A DNA stretch of 12,177 nucleotides from Mycocentrospora acerina (lineage: Eukaryota > Ascomycota > Dothideomycetes > Pleosporales). Where the stretch lies: NCBI GenBank assembly GCA_022701365.1, contig JAKUHH010000385.1, forward strand, positions 2,311-14,487, in the 5' to 3' direction. Under the pieces are notes generated by a model. It worked only from the letters and a program-made list of their open reading frames with translations, was not told the origin of the DNA and did no database searches. Below, in pieces: positions 8,915 to 12,177 of the stretch. Position numbers and translations under genes: made by a program. How positions within the stretch are numbered: the stretch's first letter is position 1; every line of letters starts with the position of its first letter.

Positions 8915-8963
8915 GCACTGGGACGGGGACGCCGCTTGCCGGGGAAAAAAAGTTCGTTGTTTT
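8915..8963. repeat. Diverged direct repeat, copy 1
   Basis: It starts GCACTGGGACG and includes GCTTGCCG, an A-run and GTTCGTT; the partner is at 9246-9291. This copy has an extra GGGACG hexamer. It begins 76 bp after the stop codon of the regulator, so it is probably in its 3' UTR. Confidence 0.65.
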
Positions 8964-9131
8964 ATGTATGTAAGTACGTGATATGTAGGTATGTATATAC
9001 ATTTGTTGGGAGGGCTTTGCACTAAGTGCTGAAAGGAAATAACAATAACTAGGAACACATTCTGTTCTATGATGGTTGATTCTTGATTGACGCTAACGAA
9101 AGTGCTATCAAGACACAGCTGCCACAAGTTA

Positions 9132-9201
9132 GGCCGAAGTAGGATCGAGTCGGCGCACCTGACTGCGGCTCACTCGCGAAAATCACCAATGATCCGACAG
9201 T
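9132..9201. repeat. Dispersed repeat copy B (uninterrupted)
   Basis: The ends GGCCGAAGTAGGATCGAGTCG (9132-9152, one mismatch to copy A) and ATGATCCGACAGT (9189-9201, identical) match the arms of the MITE-split copy at 5156-5681. It gives an approximate empty-site view of that locus. The ends are not inverted repeats of each other, so its class is unknown. Confidence 0.6.
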
Positions 9202-9245
9202 ATTCTTTATTTACGTATTCCCAACCAAATTAGAATTTACTGAAT

Positions 9246-9291
9246 GCACTGGGACGCTGCTTGCCGCGGGAAAAATGTTCGTTCATTTTCA
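9246..9291. repeat. Diverged direct repeat, copy 2
   Basis: This is the partner of 8915-8963, starting GCACTGGGACG with GCTTGCCG, GGGAAAAA and GTTCGTT in the same order and orientation. It lies about 200 bp beyond the stop codon of the PLP enzyme. Confidence 0.65.
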
Positions 9292-9493
9292 TATATCCAT
9301 AACACAGCAAGTTTACCGCAAACTCCTGCTCTCAAATCAGGTAATGTGCCATAAGGACAGATGAATATCTGCAAGTTCACTAGAGCCGCCCAAGTATCTT
9401 ATGTTATCCAGACTGTGCCACCCGTACGCCAATCATCCTTCGCTGTAACGAGACTTGTCCCCACCATGCACTCGACTCGGGTATTCCAGTCGC

Positions 9494-11308
9494 TCACCAA
9501 TTACCGGCAGTATCTTGTCTTCCAACAGGAATGCCGGACCGCTCCAGTAGCACGTCATCCGCGTTGTAGTCGCTCTTTTTTGCCGCATCACCGCCGTTCA
9601 CACTCGGAACAATGGCACCCTTGGCCGCGAGAACCTCTTTCAACTCTAGCCTGTCATTGTACGAATTGACCAGCTCCTCTGGCAGCTTTGCGAGTGCTTG
9701 GTTCAGGTCTTCGATGATGTCCTGGACGTCCTCAGTGCCGACCGAGAAGCGGATAAAGGCAGGGGTGATGCCGGCCTCGCGACGGTCCTTCTCCGACATA
9801 ATGACGTGAGTTGAGTTCCACGGATGTGTGGCCAGCGTCTTGGAGTCGCCGACGTTGGTCTGGTGGGAGATGACGCGGAAATGGTTGAGGAGCGTCTTGC
9901 TTGCCACGTCGCCGCCCTTGGGACCGAATGCCAACACACCGCCGAAACCGTTCTTGAGGTATTTCTTTGCGTTGGCGTGGTACTCGTTGGATTCGAGGCC
10001 GGGATACTGCACCCAAGCAATCCGAGGGTGGGATTCGAGGAAGCGTGCCACTGCCATGGTGTTCGTGGCGTGCCGCTCGCAGCGCAGGCTCAGTGTCTCC
10101 ATGCCAATGAGCAATTGCTGGGCCGACGCTGGCGACAGGATGGCTCCGACCTCCATCAGGATATCCAGTCGCAAGGCCATGGCAAAAGCCACGTTTCCAA
10201 ACGCCTTCCAGTAGGAGAAACTCATCGGGCCGTCCTTGTTCATCAGACGCGGGAATTTCGCACCCGCTTTGCCCCAGTCAAAAGTGCCGCAGTCGATGAC
10301 CACGCCGCCCATGGTCGTGCCGTGTCCCCCCATCCATTTAGTCGCCGAGTGCAGGATGATATCCGCACCGAAATCCTTGGGTCTGCACCATGTGCCACAA
10401 GCACCGAAGGTGTTATCCACCTGCGGGGTGAATTAGCAGTTGCACTCGTTGCGAGCAGGCGTTTTGCTTGGCTTACCACAAACGGAAGCAGATTCTCGTG
10501 AGCCAGATCTGCAAGATCTTGCATGTCCGGCACGCTGCATCTCGGATTACCTACGGTCTCAACGAACAGCATCTTGGTGTTTTCGTCGATGAGCTTCTCG
10601 TACTCCTCACGAGTTTCCCGCTTCGCCCATTTGACGGAAATACCCAGACGAGGAAGTAGGGTCTTGAACAGGCTGTATGTGCCTCCGTACAAGTTGATCG
10701 ATGCCACGACATTGTCACCCGCCGAGGCGAGGCAGATGACGGTGTTGAAGATACTGGCCTGGCCGGAGGCGACCGCTACAGCGGCGGTGCCACCTTCGAG
10801 GATGGCGGCTCTCTTTTCAAAGACTGCGACCGTGGGCTAGATGGACCAGTCAGTACGTGACGAGACCCCAAGACGTGGGTGCCAACAAACATTCGATATC
10901 CTGGTGTAAAAGTAGCCGGCTTCTTGGGTGGCGCACACTCGCTTAGCGTGCTCGCTGTCGGTGAAGATGAAGGACTGGCTTAGTCAGACTCTGGCCACAT
11001 GCCGATAGATCTGATCTGCAACTCACGACGCTGTTGTAAATGGGCACTGCTCGCGCATGAGTTTCTTTATCGGGCCTGTGTCCAGCATGGACCTGGAGCG
11101 TATCGTATCTCAGGCCCTCGTCGAATTGCTCCACCTTGTAAGGTTGAAATGGATCGTGCTTGTTTCCATTAGCATCAATGGTCATGCCCGTGTTGAATGG
11201 GCTCCCCTGGCTGGCGGTGAGACCGTCTGTGGAGATGCCAACGTCGGGAGGGACCAATGGCATCCGGTCAAACCTAGTGGGTTCAGTTCCCATGGAATTG
11301 GCAACCAT
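9494..11308 (-). CDS. PLP-dependent Cys/Met-metabolism enzyme (O-acetylhomoserine sulfhydrylase family)
   Basis: Four exons are read: 11308-11027, 10974-10891, 10836-10477 and 10420-9494. The introns are 11026-10975 (GTGAGT...CCAG), 10890-10837 (GTTTGT...CTAG, branch ACTGAC) and 10476-10421 (GTAAGC...GCAG), all phase 0. The product is about 550 residues. The fold-type I core starts near residue 70 (YDTLQVHAGHRPD) and runs through AVPIYNSVSF, YFYTRISNPT, NLYGGTYSLF, VETVGNPR and VDNTFGACG to DIILHSATKWMGGHG, where Lys270 should bind PLP. The C-terminal small domain carries QQLLIGMETLSLRCERH and FIRFSVGTED. Family enzymes make homocysteine from O-acetylhomoserine and sulfide; relatives in metabolite clusters do gamma-replacements with other nucleophiles. 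The usual length is about 430-450, so the roughly 65-residue N-terminal and 55-residue C-terminal extensions are unusual. Substrate cannot be assigned, and divergence from the standard housekeeping enzyme leaves paralogue status open. The start ATG 11308 has a good AACATGG context; 11293 is an alternative. Confidence 0.88.
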
Positions 11309-11493
11309 GTTGATTGTGCTGAGTGTGATTAGGATTGTTCGAGGATGAGAAATGAGAAGACGTGGCGATCAAGCTCCTATATGTGAATACAAGCTGTTCG
11401 ATCGATGGATATAGCCCTACCTGAGTCGCAGTCTCTAAAACTCTACCGTTGAGTATTTGTTATTGTTCCATGGCCACACAGCGCTCAACTGCG
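11309..11493 (-). promoter_or_regulatory. Proximal promoter of the PLP enzyme gene
   Basis: Read on the minus strand this 185-bp stretch has TATA-like words (CTATATCC near 11413, CATATAGG near 11377) followed by a pyrimidine-rich tract and then the start codon, a normal fungal layout. Exact transcription start is not determinable. Confidence 0.4.
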
Positions 11494-11605
11494 GAAACTT
11501 TCCTCATTGGGAACTTTCCTCATTGGGAACTTTCCTTATTGGGAACTTTCCTCATTGGGAACTGTCCGTGGGTGGAACTGTCCGTGGGTGAACTGTCCGT
11601 GGGTG
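11494..11605 (-). repeat. 16-bp minisatellite carrying four CCAAT boxes
   Basis: Seven units of 15-17 bp lie head to tail. Four are of the type GAACTTTCCTCATTGG (11494-11558, one with a T variant, one with an extra A) and three are of the type GAACTGTCCGTGGGTG (11559-11605); both types share GAACTkTCC. In the first type each unit has ATTGG, that is CCAAT in the transcription direction of the PLP enzyme gene, at 16-bp spacing and roughly 200-250 bp upstream of its ATG. CCAAT is the site of the HAP/CBF complex; function here is inferred. Confidence 0.85.
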
Positions 11606-11852
11606 TCACTGTCCGCGATTCCTAAACCTTGGCACAATCCATCGAAATGTTCTTGGACAGAGCCGATGGTCCACTGATATCTCTCACGTGATCGCGCGTA
11701 GCAAGTGTCTTGGCAGCGTCTGTGAGCCTCATACAGGCTCCCACACGCCTTCCAATACTACACATCATCATGCCACAATTTGTGCCTTTCATCAAATGTT
11801 ATGTTCCAGATGAGTGAGACGGGCTTAGGGGTACGTCAGAGTTTATAAATAA
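11606..11852. other. Distal upstream region of the PLP enzyme gene
   Basis: No gene is supported. The notable element is the palindrome TCACGTGA at 11684-11691, listed separately. Confidence 0.4.
11684..11691. promoter_or_regulatory. TCACGTGA palindrome (Cbf1/E-box type)
   Basis: A perfect 8-bp palindrome with CACGTG core, the preferred site of bHLH factors such as Cbf1, which in yeast controls sulfur-assimilation genes. It lies about 375 bp upstream of the PLP enzyme start. One such site could occur by chance. Confidence 0.35.
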
Positions 11853-12038
11853 TGTAACGTGTTTCCCATGCGAGCGGCGCACCCAAGCGAGCGGCGCACG
11901 AACACCAGGCAACGCGCCTGCGCAGCGACGCCGCGCGACACCACAATAATATTTAATGCTGCACGCAAAAGTAAATTATACCTTAGATTCTTCGCTATTA
12001 TCTGTATCCTCTATTTACACCTTGACTGGGCTATTACA
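11853..12038 (+). other. Possible LTR-like segment
   Basis: The segment begins TGTAACG and ends CTATTACA, giving TGTAA...TTACA termini like the LTR at 632-764. It contains a 13-bp direct repeat, GCGAGCGGCGCAC, at 11870-11882 and 11887-11899. The flanking 5 bp (AATAA and AAAGA) do not match, and no primer-binding site is evident after it. If real it would be the left LTR of an element extending beyond the window. Weak support. Confidence 0.2.
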
Positions 12039-12104
12039 AAAGACCATATCCCCATTGAGATTAGAATAGACGTAGAACCCCCAAAACAAGGCCACGACAA
12101 CGTG

Positions 12105-12177
12105 CAACAGGGGCCTAACAACAGGCCTTTGCAACGCGCAACAGGGGGCTAGCAATAGCCTACAACAACGAGCAACA
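12105..12177. repeat. 34-bp tandem repeat running off the right edge
   Basis: Two 34-bp units beginning CAACAGGGG (12105-12138 and 12139-12172) are followed by the first five bases of a third. A partial diverged unit precedes them at about 12080-12104. The unit length is not a multiple of three, so this is unlikely to be coding. Confidence 0.7.

Larger units (their letters stand above)
8840..9493. other. Convergent intergenic region with two repeat pairs
   Basis: This is the shared 3' flank of the regulator (plus) and the PLP enzyme (minus). No gene is supported. It holds both copies of a diverged direct repeat of about 46-49 bp (8915-8963 and 9246-9291) and copy B of a dispersed 70-bp repeat (9132-9201). 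A short run of TATGTA-type words lies near 8962-9001. Confidence 0.55.

Noticed and set aside
9824..10501. Long plus-strand open frame opposite the PLP enzyme
   Set aside because: Antisense shadow of a strongly recognisable coding region; no domain of its own.
1..12177. tRNA or rRNA genes
   Set aside because: No convincing A-box/B-box pair or cloverleaf was seen by eye; a covariance search was not possible.

Overview
The window comes from a filamentous ascomycete (Pezizomycotina). The protein genes are broken by short introns of 46-70 nt with GT...AG ends. One gene encodes a fungal-only Zn(II)2Cys6 regulator, and a DNA transposon carries the C-to-T decay expected of repeat-induced point mutation (RIP). 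Dothideomycetes is a reasonable guess, but nothing here proves it. Gene-bearing blocks of balanced composition alternate with a TE-rich, partly AT-rich island at about 4.9-7.4 kb. This looks like an accessory or subtelomeric-type region.

Layout: (1) 1-920 has no recognisable gene. It contains a 133-bp solo LTR (632-764) with a perfect 5-bp target duplication. (2) 920-1774 (minus) is the 5' two-thirds of an isopenicillin-N-synthase-like 2-oxoglutarate/Fe(II) dioxygenase with three exons. The exon carrying the last iron-ligand histidine and the C-terminus is missing. (3) 2222-4527 (minus) is a three-exon dynamin/Mx-like GTPase, intact except for an in-frame TAG at codon 7. (4) 4528-7385 is a gene-free island. 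It holds a 447-bp hAT-type MITE with an 8-bp target duplication, then a Tc1/mariner DD34E element whose transposase is destroyed by RIP. A 316-bp solo LTR sits inside that transposase; removing it together with one 5-bp duplication restores the frame exactly. (5) 7492-8839 (plus) is a Zn(II)2Cys6 regulator of the AflR-like type, starting only 107 bp from the transposon end. (6) 9494-11308 (minus) is a four-exon PLP enzyme of the O-acetylhomoserine sulfhydrylase family with unusual extensions at both ends. It converges on the regulator. (7) Upstream of it lie a 16-bp minisatellite carrying four CCAAT boxes, a TCACGTGA site, and a 34-bp tandem repeat that runs off the right edge.

How the parts may relate: a pathway-type regulator, a PLP C-S/C-C gamma-replacement-type enzyme and a decayed dioxygenase within 10 kb resemble a small or eroded secondary-metabolite locus reworked by transposons. 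That grouping is inference. The sequence shows directly the gene structures, the target-site duplications and the RIP pattern. No CRISPR array, tRNA or rRNA was seen.
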